A DNA stretch of 37,434 nt from positions 1-37,434 of the forward strand of contig NZ_JACWUO010000026.1 in NCBI RefSeq assembly GCF_020857975.1, written 5' to 3'. Source of the stretch: Stenotrophomonas rhizophila (GTDB taxonomy: Bacteria; Pseudomonadota; Gammaproteobacteria; Xanthomonadales; Xanthomonadaceae). The position numbers and the translations under genes were made by a program. The number at the start of each line of letters is the position of its first letter. Position 1 is the first letter of the stretch. The notes beneath the pieces are model-generated. The model saw only the letters and a list, made by a program, of their open reading frames with translations. It searched no databases and was not told the origin of the DNA. Below are positions 22,191 through 33,655 of the stretch, piece by piece.

Positions 22191-23306
22191 ATGACCAGCC
22201 AGCTGAGCACCGCCTCCCACGCCCCCAACCCGGGCATGCAGGTCACCACCTTCGAAAACCCGATGGGCATCGACGGTTTCGAGTTCGTCGAATTCGCCGC
22301 CCCGGCCGGACGTGGCGGCGAACTGCACACCTATTTCCGCAAGATGGGCTTCACCGCGGTGCTGCGCCACAAGCGGCGCGCGATCACCGTCTACCGCCAG
22401 GGCGCGGTCAATTTCCTGGTCAACGAAGAGCCCGATTCGTTCGCCTCGGACTTTGCCGAGAAGCACGGCCCGTGCGCCTGCGGCTTTGCGATCCGCTTCA
22501 AGAAGCCGGGCGAAGAGGTGCTGCAGATGGCGTTGGGCAACGGTGCCGAAGTGGTCGACTTCCGGGCCGACAGCAAGGCCGTGCCGGCCCCGGTGATCAA
22601 GGGCATCGGCGATTGCATGCTGTACCTGGTGGACCGCTACGGCGCGGACGGCAGCATGTTCGACGCCGACTACGCACCGATCGAAGGGGTCAACCAGCAC
22701 CCGACCGGCTTCGGCCTGACCTTCATCGACCACCTGACCCACAACCTGTACTTCGGCAACATGCAGCAGTGGTCCAATTACTATGAGCGCCTGTTCAACT
22801 TCCGCGAGATCCGCTACTTCGACATCAAGGGCCTGAAGACCGGCCTGGTGTCCAAGGCGATGACCGCGCCGGACGGCATCGTGCGCATCCCGCTCAACGA
22901 ATCGTCCGATCCCAAGAGCCAGATCAACGAATACCTGGACGCCTACAAGGGCGAGGGCATCCAGCACATCGCCTGCTTCACCGAGAACATCTACGACACC
23001 GTCGAGGCCATGCGCGCGCAGGGCGTGGAGTTCCTGGATACCCCGGACACCTATTTCGAGGTGATCGACATGCGCGTGCCCAACCACGGCGAAGACGTAG
23101 CGCGGCTGGCCCGGAACAAGATCCTGATCGACGCCGATCCGGAAACCCACCAGCGCAAGCTGCTGCAGATCTTCACCACCAACAGCGTCGGCCCGATCTT
23201 CTTCGAGATCATCCAGCGCAAGGGCAATGAAGGTTTCGGCGAAGGCAACTTCACCGCGCTGTTTGAGAGCATCGAACGCGACCAGATCAAGCGCGGCGTG
23301 CTGTAA
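22191..23306 (+). CDS. hpd: 4-hydroxyphenylpyruvate dioxygenase
   Basis: A 371-aa Fe(II) enzyme turning 4-hydroxyphenylpyruvate into homogentisate in tyrosine breakdown. The three iron ligands are visible: H181 (FIDHLTHNL), H259 (GIQHIACFT) and E339 (FFEIIQR). The C-terminal GNFTALFESIERDQ helix covering the active site is intact. GGAG lies 8 bases before the ATG. It is first in an operon with hmgA (88-bp gap) and is expressed from the promoter described at 22075-22103, divergent from the MarR gene. A side product of this pathway, if homogentisate builds up, is the brown pigment pyomelanin. Confidence 0.97.
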   Translation: MTSQLSTASHAPNPGMQVTTFENPMGIDGFEFVEFAAPAGRGGELHTYFRKMGFTAVLRHKRRAITVYRQGAVNFLVNEEPDSFASDFAEKHGPCACGFAIRFKKPGEEVLQMALGNGAEVVDFRADSKAVPAPVIKGIGDCMLYLVDRYGADGSMFDADYAPIEGVNQHPTGFGLTFIDHLTHNLYFGNMQQWSNYYERLFNFREIRYFDIKGLKTGLVSKAMTAPDGIVRIPLNESSDPKSQINEYLDAYKGEGIQHIACFTENIYDTVEAMRAQGVEFLDTPDTYFEVIDMRVPNHGEDVARLARNKILIDADPETHQRKLLQIFTTNSVGPIFFEIIQRKGNEGFGEGNFTALFESIERDQIKRGVL

Positions 23307-23325
23307 CGTTGTCAGGGCCGGCCAC

Positions 23326-23363
23326 CGCCGCCCCAACGGCGGCGCCGGGTTCCTTCCGGCGCC
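23326..23363 (+). promoter_or_regulatory. Overlapping hairpins in the hpd-hmgA gap
   Basis: CCGCCG-CCCCAA-CGGCGG overlaps by two bases with GGCGCCGG-GTTCCTT-CCGGCGCC (23341-23363, 8-bp perfect stem). The two stems compete for shared G residues. With no T tract this is more likely an RNA-stability or translation element than a terminator. Confidence 0.45.
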
Positions 23364-23394
23364 ATACCCCGTTTCCCCGCCAGGACACGCACAG

Positions 23395-24696
23395 ATGAGT
23401 ACCTCGATCGCTCCGCGCGGTTACCAGACCGGTTTCGGCAATGAGTTCGCCAGCGAGGCGGTAGCCGGCGCATTGCCGGTGGGCCGCAACTCGCCGCAGC
23501 GGGTGGCCCACGGCCTGTATGCCGAACAGCTGTCGGGCACGGCCTTTACCGCCCCGCGCGGCAGCAACCGGCGCAGTTGGTTGTACCGGATCCGCCCGGC
23601 GGTGGTGCATGGGGAATTCAGCGCGTATGCGCAGCCGCACCTGCACGGTGATTTCGCCGGCGGCGCAGTGTCGCCCAACCAGCTGCGCTGGGACCCGCTG
23701 CCGCTGCCGGCCACGCCCACCGATTTCATCGATGGCCTGTACACCGTGGGCGGCAATGGATCGCCCGATGCCCACCATGGCGTGGGCATCCACCTGTACG
23801 CGGCCACCGCCGACATGCAGGGCCGCTATTTCTACAACGCCGATGGCGAGCTGCTGATCGTGCCGCAGCTGGGCCGGCTGCGCCTGCTCACCGAAATGGG
23901 CGTGATCGAGATCGAGCCGCAGCAGGTGGCGGTGATCCCGCGCGGCGTGCGCTTTGCCGTCGAGCTGCCGGATGGACACGCACGCGGCTATGTCTGCGAA
24001 AACTTCGGTGCGTTGCTGAAACTGCCCGACCTGGGGCCGATCGGTTCCAACGGCCTGGCCAACCCGCGCGATTTCGAAACCCCGCAGGCCGCCTACGAGC
24101 AGCGCGAGGGTGCCTTCGAGCTGGTCGCCAAGTTCGGTGGCCGCTTGTGGCGCGCCGACATCGACCACTCGCCGCTGGACGTGGTGGCCTGGCATGGCAA
24201 CTACGCACCGTACCGTTACGACCTGCGCCGGTTCAACACGATCGGCTCGATCAGCCACGACCATCCCGATCCGTCGATCTTCCTGGTGCTGCATTCGCCC
24301 AGCGACACGCCCGGCACCAGCAACATGGACTTTGCGATCTTCCCGCCGCGCTGGCTGGTGGCGCAGGACACCTTCCGCCCGCCGTGGTTCCACCGCAACA
24401 TCGCCAGCGAGTTCATGGGCCTGATCCACGGCGCCTACGACGCCAAGGCCGAAGGCTTCGTGCCCGGCGGTGCCTCGCTGCACAACTGCATGAGCGGGCA
24501 CGGCCCGGATGCGGCCACGTTCGAGAAAGCCTCGGCGGCCGACCTGTCCCGGCCGGACGTGGTCAAGGACACCATGGCCTTCATGTTCGAAACCCGCGCG
24601 GTGATACGCCCCACCACCCAGGCGATGGACGCCGCGCACCGGCAGCGCGATTACCAGCACTGCTGGCAGGGGTTGAAGGCGCAGTTCAAGGCGTGA
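23395..24696 (+). CDS. hmgA: Homogentisate 1,2-dioxygenase
   Basis: A 433-aa Fe(II) ring-cleaving enzyme making maleylacetoacetate from homogentisate, the step after Hpd. The predicted ligands are H333 and E339 (WFHRNIASEFMG) and H369 (CMSGHGPD), each two positions below the human HGD numbering (335, 341, 371). The N-terminal YQTGFGNEFASEA and the PPRWLVAQDTFRPPW block are family signatures. Length is standard. Maleylacetoacetate isomerase and fumarylacetoacetase genes are not in the window; the operon seems to end here, followed by a repeat array. Confidence 0.97.
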   Translation: MSTSIAPRGYQTGFGNEFASEAVAGALPVGRNSPQRVAHGLYAEQLSGTAFTAPRGSNRRSWLYRIRPAVVHGEFSAYAQPHLHGDFAGGAVSPNQLRWDPLPLPATPTDFIDGLYTVGGNGSPDAHHGVGIHLYAATADMQGRYFYNADGELLIVPQLGRLRLLTEMGVIEIEPQQVAVIPRGVRFAVELPDGHARGYVCENFGALLKLPDLGPIGSNGLANPRDFETPQAAYEQREGAFELVAKFGGRLWRADIDHSPLDVVAWHGNYAPYRYDLRRFNTIGSISHDHPDPSIFLVLHSPSDTPGTSNMDFAIFPPRWLVAQDTFRPPWFHRNIASEFMGLIHGAYDAKAEGFVPGGASLHNCMSGHGPDAATFEKASAADLSRPDVVKDTMAFMFETRAVIRPTTQAMDAAHRQRDYQHCWQGLKAQFKA

Positions 24697-24704
24697 CATC
24701 GCCG

Positions 24705-24851
24705 GTAGGGTCGGATGCCAATCGACTGCCGTTGACGCTGCATCACCCGGTGACGCAGGGAAACCGAACGTGGTCATACGGCTCGCGGCAGCGTCCATGC
24801 GTTGATCGTATCGATCACTGCTACAGGCAGTCGATCGGGATCCGACCCTAC
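24705..24851. repeat. 147-bp GTAG-bounded element, copy A
   Basis: Begins GTAGGGTCGG and ends CCGACCCTAC, with 26-base terminal inverted repeats (24 of 26 bases pair). The centre of about 95 bases is conserved among the three copies. Starts 8 bases after the hmgA stop. Confidence 0.88.
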
Positions 24852-24880
24852 CAGCGGACTACCAGCGGAGCGCGAGGCCG

Positions 24881-25027
24881 ATAGGGTCGGATGCCAATCG
24901 ACTGCCGCTGCCGTCGCATCACCCGGCAACGCAGGGAAACCGAACGAGGTCATGCGGCTCGTGGCAGCGTCCATGCGTTGATCGCATCGATCACTGCTAT
25001 CGGCAGTCGATTGGGATCCGACCCTAC
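24881..25027. repeat. 147-bp GTAG-type element, copy B
   Basis: Same length and layout as copies A and C, but its first base is changed so that it reads ATAG at the left end. The right terminus is intact. The 29-base linker from copy A contains an extra CGGACTACCAG duplication compared with the 18-base linker before copy C. Confidence 0.88.
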
Positions 25028-25045
25028 CAGTGGAGCGCGAGGTCG

Positions 25046-25192
25046 GTAGGGTCGGAAGCCAATCGACTGCCGTTGCCGCCGCATCACCCGGTAACGCATG
25101 AAAAGCGAACGCGGTCATGCGGCTCGCGGCAGCGTCCATGCGTTGATCGCATCGATCACCGCTATCGGCAGTCGATCGGGATCCGACCCTAC
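25046..25192. repeat. 147-bp GTAG-bounded element, copy C
   Basis: Third copy, with GTAG and CTAC ends and small substitutions relative to A and B. It ends 22 bases before the end of the convergent 178-aa gene. Confidence 0.88.
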
Positions 25193-25214
25193 CAGGAAGC
25201 CGCGCCGCCCCGGC

Positions 25215-25751
25215 TTACGCCAGCACCTGCTGGAACCCGTCCATGCATTCCTTCGGCAGCGCTTCCAGCAGGCGTTGCCGCACCCGTTCGGCATAGCCGG
25301 GCGAGGTGAGCGCGGGCAGTGCGTCCAGCGCGGTATGCAGGCCGGCGATCACCGCCTCGTCGCTGCGTGCCTGCTGCAGCGCATGCAGCAGCCCGGCAGC
25401 GTGTGGGTGCCGCTGCAGTTCGAGGATGCCCAACAGGTAGATCCGCGCGGCCACCAGCGATCGCCGGCGCTCGGTGACCGGGGCGGCCATCGTCGCGGGC
25501 GGTACTGGTACCGGTGCCGGGTCGGTGCGCGGCGGCGCTGCGGGCGCCGCCGCCGCCGGGGTCGACACCAGGTAACCGGCCTGGATCAGCTGGATCACCA
25601 TCGCCGACGCCTCCGCGCCGACCAACGAGGTCAATTGCGCCAGGTCGCGCTGGCCATCGCACAGGATCAACAGCCGGCGCTGGCGCATGTCCAGCGGCGC
25701 ACGGTGGGCCTGCAGGGCGGTGCGGGCGAGGTCGGTCTTGCGCGGTTGCAT
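25215..25751 (-). CDS. Uncharacterised 178-aa protein, possible winged-helix N-terminus
   Basis: No family recognised. Residues 1-65 (RQRRLLILCDGQRDLAQLTS, then AMVIQLIQAGYLVS) form a helix-turn-helix-like pattern seen in small winged-helix domains that score response state rather than bind DNA. A Pro/Ala-rich linker follows (about 66-90), then an all-helical C-terminal domain (about 92-178) that ends HTALDALPALTS and EALPKECMDGFQQVLA. No signal peptide or membrane helix. ATG 25751 is preferred; the longer frame to 25829 overlaps the divergent lipoprotein promoter region. Convergent with hmgA through the repeat array. Confidence 0.72.
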   Translation of the reverse strand: MQPRKTDLARTALQAHRAPLDMRQRRLLILCDGQRDLAQLTSLVGAEASAMVIQLIQAGYLVSTPAAAAPAAPPRTDPAPVPVPPATMAAPVTERRRSLVAARIYLLGILELQRHPHAAGLLHALQQARSDEAVIAGLHTALDALPALTSPGYAERVRQRLLEALPKECMDGFQQVLA

Positions 25752-25876
25752 GGGCGTGGGGTCGGTGCGGTGCAGGCCGAGCCTGAACGTGGCAGGTGAA
25801 ACCGCGATGACAGCGCCCCATGCAGCCAATGCACGCGGTTCGCGCTAGGCTTTGCCCACTGACCGGAGAATACCCT

Positions 25877-26494
25877 ATGAAACAGCTGGCAAGCGTTATG
25901 GCACTGGGCGTGGTGCTGGCTTTGGGCGGCTGCGACCGCACGGTGGAAACCCCGTCCAAGGACGCCGAAGCCGCCGTGCCGGTGCCGTCCGACCCGGCGC
26001 CGCCGGTAGCCCCCGATGCCGCGACCGCACCTGCCGCCGAGGCCGCCAGCGCAGGACCGGCCCGGCTCGACGGCTATGGCCCGTTGGCCCTGGGCAGTAC
26101 GCTGGAGCAGGTGCGCACGGCCTGGAAGGCGCCGCTGCAGGGCGAGGTTCCCGACGACTACTGCCACGCGCTGCGCCCGCAGGGCGCACAGGCCGAGGAC
26201 GTGGTGTTCATGATCGAAGGCAAGCGCCTGGTCCGCTACGACGTGCGCAACGACCGTATCGTCGCCCCGGGCGGCGGCAAGGTCGGGATGTCGCTGGGCC
26301 AGCTGCAGACCCTGTACCCCGACCGCGGCGATGTCACCCCGCACAAGTACGATGAAAAGGGCCACAACCTGCGCGTGCGCGCGGCCACCGACGGTGGGGC
26401 GCTGATCAACTTCGAGATCGGCGGCGACGGCAATGTCACCGCCTGGCGGGTCGGCCAGACGCCGCAGGTGGACTACGTGGAAGGCTGCTCCTGA
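25877..26494 (+). CDS. Predicted lipoprotein, unknown function
   Basis: A 205-aa lipoprotein. The signal peptide ends in LALGGC with C19 as lipidation site. A Pro/Ala-rich linker runs to about residue 60. The folded domain begins with DGYGPLALGSTLEQVRTAW and later KVGMSLGQLQTLYPDR; each has the look of the short helix-strand repeats found in small periplasmic proteins where a G-(S/M)-(T/S)-hydrophobic motif opens a helix. A conserved-looking C (DDYCHAL) and the C-terminal EGC may form a disulfide. CCGGAGAA precedes the ATG. A single gene upstream of the antiporter. Confidence 0.82.
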   Translation: MKQLASVMALGVVLALGGCDRTVETPSKDAEAAVPVPSDPAPPVAPDAATAPAAEAASAGPARLDGYGPLALGSTLEQVRTAWKAPLQGEVPDDYCHALRPQGAQAEDVVFMIEGKRLVRYDVRNDRIVAPGGGKVGMSLGQLQTLYPDRGDVTPHKYDEKGHNLRVRAATDGGALINFEIGGDGNVTAWRVGQTPQVDYVEGCS

Positions 26495-26570
26495 GATCGC
26501 CCGGGGCGGCCGGGCAAAGCCCGGCACGACCCTCTAGAATCGGCACATGCTTGCCACCGGGGATACACCG

Positions 26571-27521
26571 ATGATCGCTGCCACTGCTTGGTTCGTGCTG
26601 GGATTGCTGCTGCTGGCCCTGGGCGGGGACTCCATCGTCAAGGCCGCCTCGGGGCTGGCGCAGCGCGTGGGCGCATCGCCGTTCGTGGCCGGCCTGCTGC
26701 TGGTCGCCTTCGGTACCTCGCTGCCGGAGCTGGTGGTCAACGCCCGTGCGTTCGTGGTCGGCGCCGGGGAGCTGGCGCTGGGCAATGCGGTGGGCAGCAA
26801 TATCGTCAACCTGGGGTTGACCCTGGGCATGGCCGCGCTGGCCGCGCCTTTGCTGGTGCGCATGCGGCTGCTGTCGCCGCTGCTGGTGATGCTGGCGGTG
26901 GCCAGCCTGGCCTTGATCGCGTTCGGCCTGGACGGGGTGATCGCGCGCTGGGAAGGCGGCGTGCTGCTGCTGGGTTTCGTATTGATGCTGGGCTATGTGC
27001 TGTGCCGCGCGCGGCGCGAAGCGGAGACCGTGCAGGAGGCGGTTGCCGGCTATGCGATGACCCGCACCGGACTGTTTCTCAACGTAGTGCGGCTGCTGTT
27101 CGCCGCGGTGGCCCTGTACTACGGCGCGCGCTGGATCGTGCAGGCCGCGCCGCAGCTGGGCGCCGGGCTGGGGTGGTCGCCGTTGCTGGTGGGCCTGCTG
27201 CCGGTGGCGATCGGCACGGCGTTGCCGGAAGTGGCCGCGGCCATCGCGGCGGCGCGGCGCGGGCAGGGCGACATGGTGCTGGGCCATGTGATCGGCTCGA
27301 GCCTGTTCAACCTGCTGGTGGTGGTCGGCGGCATGGCCGCCTTGCGGCCAATGGCGCTGCCGGCATCGTTCGTGAAGCTGGAGCTGCCGGCCGCAGTGGC
27401 CTTCGTGCTGGTGCTGTACCCGATGCTCAAGGGCGACCTGACCATCAGCCGGCGCGAGGGCGGGATCCTGTTGGTGGCATTCCTGGCGTGGATTGCGCTG
27501 GAGCTTGCGCTGATCGGGTAG
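26571..27521 (+). CDS. CaCA-family cation antiporter (YrbG-like)
   Basis: A 316-aa inner-membrane calcium/sodium:proton or Na+/Ca2+ exchanger homologue with two inverted five-helix halves. The alpha-1 repeat has G48-T-S-L-P-E53 plus GNAVGSNIVN; alpha-2 has G215-T-A-L-P-E220 plus GHVIGSSLFN. These glutamates bind the cation in the family. ATG 26571 has GGGGA 8 bases upstream and gives a normal first helix. An ATG at 26547 would add eight residues but sits at the likely transcript start, 7 bases after a TAGAAT box (26535-26540). True substrate is not decidable from sequence. Confidence 0.92.
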   Translation: MIAATAWFVLGLLLLALGGDSIVKAASGLAQRVGASPFVAGLLLVAFGTSLPELVVNARAFVVGAGELALGNAVGSNIVNLGLTLGMAALAAPLLVRMRLLSPLLVMLAVASLALIAFGLDGVIARWEGGVLLLGFVLMLGYVLCRARREAETVQEAVAGYAMTRTGLFLNVVRLLFAAVALYYGARWIVQAAPQLGAGLGWSPLLVGLLPVAIGTALPEVAAAIAAARRGQGDMVLGHVIGSSLFNLLVVVGGMAALRPMALPASFVKLELPAAVAFVLVLYPMLKGDLTISRREGGILLVAFLAWIALELALIG

Positions 27522-27615
27522 GGACACGCCGCGCCGCATGCCCGGCCTGCGCCATTCCGGTGAGCGCGTCGCCACGCGCCTGAGGCCCAGCGTGCCGACA
27601 CGTAACAGGGTTCAC

Positions 27616-27652
27616 GCGTGGCTGCTCTTCGGTTGGCACCGCGAAGCCACGC
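27616..27652. repeat. Short palindrome in the antiporter-mrpG gap
   Basis: GCGTGGCT (27616-27623) pairs with AGCCACGC (27645-27652), and GGGCGTGGCTA follows. It could end both convergent transcripts or be another REP-type repeat. Apart from this, the 163-bp gap holds nothing I can name. Confidence 0.4.
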
Positions 27653-27684
27653 AGGGCGTGGCTATGCCGTCTTTGGCCGCACTA

Positions 27685-28125
27685 CTAGCGCTTTTGTTCC
27701 GGGGCGGCGGTGGGATCCAGGCGCGTGGCGACGCGTTCGTCGTCATCGCCCCCGTCTGTCATCGTGCGCGGCAACGGCGGCGGCAACTGCTCTTCCCGGG
27801 CGGTCTCGTGCCCCGGCAGGCTCGGCCGCGTTTCCATCATCAGCGACAGCGCCGCCTTGGCCATCATGTGCGCGCTGATCGGCGCGGTGATGAACAGGAA
27901 CACGGTGATCAGCAGTTCGCGCGGCTGCGGGTCTTCGCCGAGGAAGATGTGGTAGCACACCGAGCCCACCAGCACGCAGCCCACGCCCAGCGTGCTGGCC
28001 TTGGTAGGGGCATGCAGGCGCTTGAAGAACGTGGACAGCTTCACCAGGCCCAGCGCGCCGACCAGGATGAAGAAGCAGCCGAACAGCAGCAGGATCGACA
28101 GCACGATCTGGATGAAGGTGATCAT
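27685..28125 (-). CDS. mrpG: Mrp cation/proton antiporter subunit G
   Basis: A 146-aa small membrane subunit of the Mrp/Pha/Mnh antiporter. Three helices in the first 90 residues (ILLLFGCFFILVGALGLVKL, LGVGCVLVGSVCYHIFLG, ITVFLFITAPISAHMMAKAAL) are the MnhG core, including RLHAPTKASTLG. A hydrophilic tail of about 50 residues (from SLMMETRP) is longer than usual. ATGA overlap with mrpF. Last gene of the operon. Confidence 0.93.
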   Translation of the reverse strand: MITFIQIVLSILLLFGCFFILVGALGLVKLSTFFKRLHAPTKASTLGVGCVLVGSVCYHIFLGEDPQPRELLITVFLFITAPISAHMMAKAALSLMMETRPSLPGHETAREEQLPPPLPRTMTDGGDDDERVATRLDPTAAPEQKR

Positions 28126-28406
28126 TCCACGATGTCCCGGCGCAGCACGAACTTGCTCAGCACCACGGTGCTGCCGAAGCCGAGCATGGCGATGACCAGC
28201 GCCGCTTCGAAATACACCGCCGAGTTGAGGTACATGCCGAACAGCATCAGTTCGGCGATCGCGGTCACCGACAGGGTGTCCAGGGCCAGGATGCGGTCGG
28301 GCACGGTCGGGCCGCGCAGCAGGCGCCAGGTGGCCAGCAGCATGGCCAGCCCGACCACGTACATGCACACCACCATGGTGGTCTGGATGAAGGTGTAACC
28401 GGTCAT
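28122..28406 (-). CDS. mrpF: Mrp antiporter subunit F
   Basis: A 94-aa subunit with three membrane helices. The signature RLLRGPTVPDRILALDTL at about 28-45 identifies the MnhF/PhaF family; its aspartates are involved in ion handling in studied members. Overlaps mrpE and mrpG by ATGA at both ends. Confidence 0.95.
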   Translation of the reverse strand: MTGYTFIQTTMVVCMYVVGLAMLLATWRLLRGPTVPDRILALDTLSVTAIAELMLFGMYLNSAVYFEAALVIAMLGFGSTVVLSKFVLRRDIVE

Positions 28407-28909
28407 GGGAAGATCTCCATCAGCGGGGCTTCGTAGCGTTGCTTGATCTGCCGGACCAGTTCGTCCGGATCGTCCAGGTGCAGCACGTGCACCAGCAGGT
28501 AGCGCCGGTCGTCGGACAGCGCCGCCGAGACCGTGCCTGGGGTCAGCGTGATCATGCTGGTCAGTGCGGCGATGCCATGGATGTTGGCGATGTCCAGCGG
28601 CAGCCAGATGAAGCCGGGGTGGATGCGCCGTTCCGGGCCCAGGACCTGGAGCGCCACGCGGATGTTGGACACCAGGATGTCCCACAGGGTCACGCAGATC
28701 AGCTTGGGCAGCGGCCTGAGCGAACCGATCCGCGCGAACTCGCGGTCCAGCCTGGCGGCGAACAGCGGCACCACCAGGCCCAGCAGCATGCCCAGTACGA
28801 ACTGGCCGACGGTGAAGCTGTCGGACATCAGCAGCCAGAACACCAGCACCGTCACGCTCAGCGACGGCGAGGGAATCACGCGCTTGTACAGCGAAAGCTT
28901 GGAGCTCAT
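28403..28909 (-). CDS. mrpE: Mrp antiporter subunit E
   Basis: A 168-aa subunit. Hydrophobic N-terminal half (SVTVLVFWLLMSDSF, then VLGMLLGLVVPLF) and the MnhE block WDILVSNIRVALQVLGP at about 75-91, followed by the TMITLTPGT-like sequence SMITLTPGTVSA. ATGA overlaps with mrpD and mrpF. Confidence 0.95.
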   Translation of the reverse strand: MSSKLSLYKRVIPSPSLSVTVLVFWLLMSDSFTVGQFVLGMLLGLVVPLFAARLDREFARIGSLRPLPKLICVTLWDILVSNIRVALQVLGPERRIHPGFIWLPLDIANIHGIAALTSMITLTPGTVSAALSDDRRYLLVHVLHLDDPDELVRQIKQRYEAPLMEIFP

Positions 28910-30441
28910 GGCTGGCGGATCTCCGGGGTGGCCGCGCGCAGCGGGCCGACATACTCCTGCGGGTGCAGCAGCTGCCGGGCCATCGCATCGGTGTGCTGCA
29001 TCAACGGCCCGGCAAACACGCTCATGGCGATGCCATAGCTGAGCAGCAGCGCAGCGGCGAACAGTTCCACGGTGCGCGTGGGGGCTTTGCGCGGTTTGGG
29101 CGCGTCTTCTTCGACAATCGGTACGCGCCAGAACAGGCGGATGCCGGCGCGGGTGATGCCGACGATCACCATCAGGCTGCTGCCCAGCACCGCGGTCCAG
29201 ACCACGGCGGTGTACTGCGCCGGCATCCCGGCCAGCAGCGCGGCCTTGGCCAGGAAGCCGGACAGCGGCGGCAGGCCGGCCACGGCCACCGCGCCGATCA
29301 GGAACAGTACCGCCGGGGTCTGCTTGCCCGGCATCGGCGCGATGATTTCCTTTCTGTCGCTGGCCCCGCCGCGGCGGCGGCGGATCAGGTCGGCCACCAG
29401 GAACAGCGCGGCGGCCACGAAGGTGCTGTGCGGCAGGTAGTACAGGCCGGCCGACAACACCTGCGGGGTGCGCACCGCGAAGGCGATGAACAGCGTGGCC
29501 GCCGAAACCAGCACCAGGTAGGAGATCATCACCCGCAGCCGCGCGGCGGCCAGTACGCCCAGCCCGCCCAGCACCAGCGTGGCCAACCCGGCCCACAGCA
29601 GCCAGTCGCTGCCATAGCCGGCCATCGGCCCTGCGCCCTCGCCGAACCACAGCGAACTCACCCGCAGCACCGCATACAGGCCGACCTTGGTCATGATCGC
29701 AAACAGCGCGGCCACCGCCGCCGGTGCGCGCGCATAGGCTTCGGGCAGCCACAGGTACAGCGGCATCAGCGCGGCCTTGCTGCAGAACACCAGCAGCAAC
29801 AGCCCCATGGTGGCCTTGACCAGCACCAGGTGGCTGGGCGGCAGCGCGGCGATGCGCTGGGACAGCTCGGCCATGTTGAGCGAACCCAGCGCGGCATACA
29901 GCAGGCCGAGCGCGATCAGGAACAGGGTCGAGGCGGTGACGTTGAACACCACATAGTGCAGGCCGATGCGCATGCGCAGGCCGCGCCCGCCGCTGAGCAG
30001 CAGGCCATAGGAGGCGATCAGCATCACCTCGAAGAACACGAACAGGTTGAAGATGTCGCCGGTCAGGAAGGCGCCGTTGAGCCCGACCAGCTGGAACTGG
30101 AACAGCGCATGGAAGTGCGGTGCGCGGCGGTCCCACCCCGAACATGCATGCAGCAGGCATGGAATGGCCAGCAGCACGGTGGTCGCCAGCATCCACGCCG
30201 ACAGGCGGTCGGCGACCAGGGCGATGCCCAGCCGCGCCGGCCAATCGCCAAGCAGGTATACCGCGGTGCTGCCATCGGCGGTCTGCGCGAACAGCACGGC
30301 CACTGCCGCGGCCAGCGCCGCCAGCGTGGCCCAGGCCACCGTGCGCTGTACCCGCGGGCCGTAGCGGCGGTGTTCGACGAACAACGAACAGGCCGCACCG
30401 AACAGCGGCACCAGGATCGGCAGGATCACCGCATGGTTCAT
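28906..30441 (-). CDS. mrpD: Mrp antiporter subunit D
   Basis: A 511-aa proton-pumping-type membrane subunit homologous to NADH dehydrogenase NuoM/N. The key TM5 glutamate E138 is in FNLFVFFEVMLIASYGL, one position from the well-studied B. subtilis E137. Later K residues in CSKAALMPLYLWLPEAYARAPA match the conserved helix of this family. About 14 helices. Full length; overlaps its neighbours by ATGA. Confidence 0.95.
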   Translation of the reverse strand: MNHAVILPILVPLFGAACSLFVEHRRYGPRVQRTVAWATLAALAAAVAVLFAQTADGSTAVYLLGDWPARLGIALVADRLSAWMLATTVLLAIPCLLHACSGWDRRAPHFHALFQFQLVGLNGAFLTGDIFNLFVFFEVMLIASYGLLLSGGRGLRMRIGLHYVVFNVTASTLFLIALGLLYAALGSLNMAELSQRIAALPPSHLVLVKATMGLLLLVFCSKAALMPLYLWLPEAYARAPAAVAALFAIMTKVGLYAVLRVSSLWFGEGAGPMAGYGSDWLLWAGLATLVLGGLGVLAAARLRVMISYLVLVSAATLFIAFAVRTPQVLSAGLYYLPHSTFVAAALFLVADLIRRRRGGASDRKEIIAPMPGKQTPAVLFLIGAVAVAGLPPLSGFLAKAALLAGMPAQYTAVVWTAVLGSSLMVIVGITRAGIRLFWRVPIVEEDAPKPRKAPTRTVELFAAALLLSYGIAMSVFAGPLMQHTDAMARQLLHPQEYVGPLRAATPEIRQP

Positions 30442-30826
30442 GCGCCGCCCTCCCGGCCCGGCGCGGTATCGGCAGGCGCGGCGTCATCCTGGTCTTCGTG
30501 GGCGTCGACGTGGTCGCTGTGGTTGTCGCTGCGGCTGCGCATGGCCAGCACGATGCTCACCGCGGTCATCGCAAAGGCGATCACGATCGCGGTCAGCACC
30601 AGCGCCTGCGGCAGCGGGTCGGTGTAGTTGCCCAGGTCGCTGTCGATACCCTCGCGCAGCACCGGCGCCTTGCCCGACACCAGCCGGCCGCCGGCGAAGA
30701 TCAGCAGGTTGGTGGCATAGGACAGGAAGGTCATGCCCAGGATGACGTCGAAGCTGCGCGCGCGCAGCAGCAGGTAGATGCCGATCGCGGCCAATACACC
30801 GATCGCGCTTGCCAGGGCCAGTTCCA

Positions 30827-30827
<1 letters not shown>
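30438..30827 (-). CDS. mrpC: Mrp antiporter subunit C
   Basis: A 129-aa NuoK-like subunit with three helices (ALASAIGVLAAIGIYLLL; MTFLSYATNLLIFAGG; ALVLTAIVIAFAMTAVSIVLA). The Y-A-T-N-L-L-I-F motif is typical. After the third helix comes a charged tail of about 33 residues rich in His and Asp. Start overlaps the mrpA stop (TGATG); stop overlaps the mrpD start (ATGA). Confidence 0.94.

Positions 30828-33655
<2,828 letters not shown>

Noticed and set aside
24774..25139. Minus-strand open frame with internal repeats in the 147-bp array
   Set aside because: Its repeats come from the DNA elements themselves; no ribosome site and no protein-like composition.
24705..25192. CRISPR array
   Set aside because: Repeats of 147 bp with terminal inverted arms and only two short, related linkers do not match CRISPR repeat-spacer geometry, and no cas genes are present.
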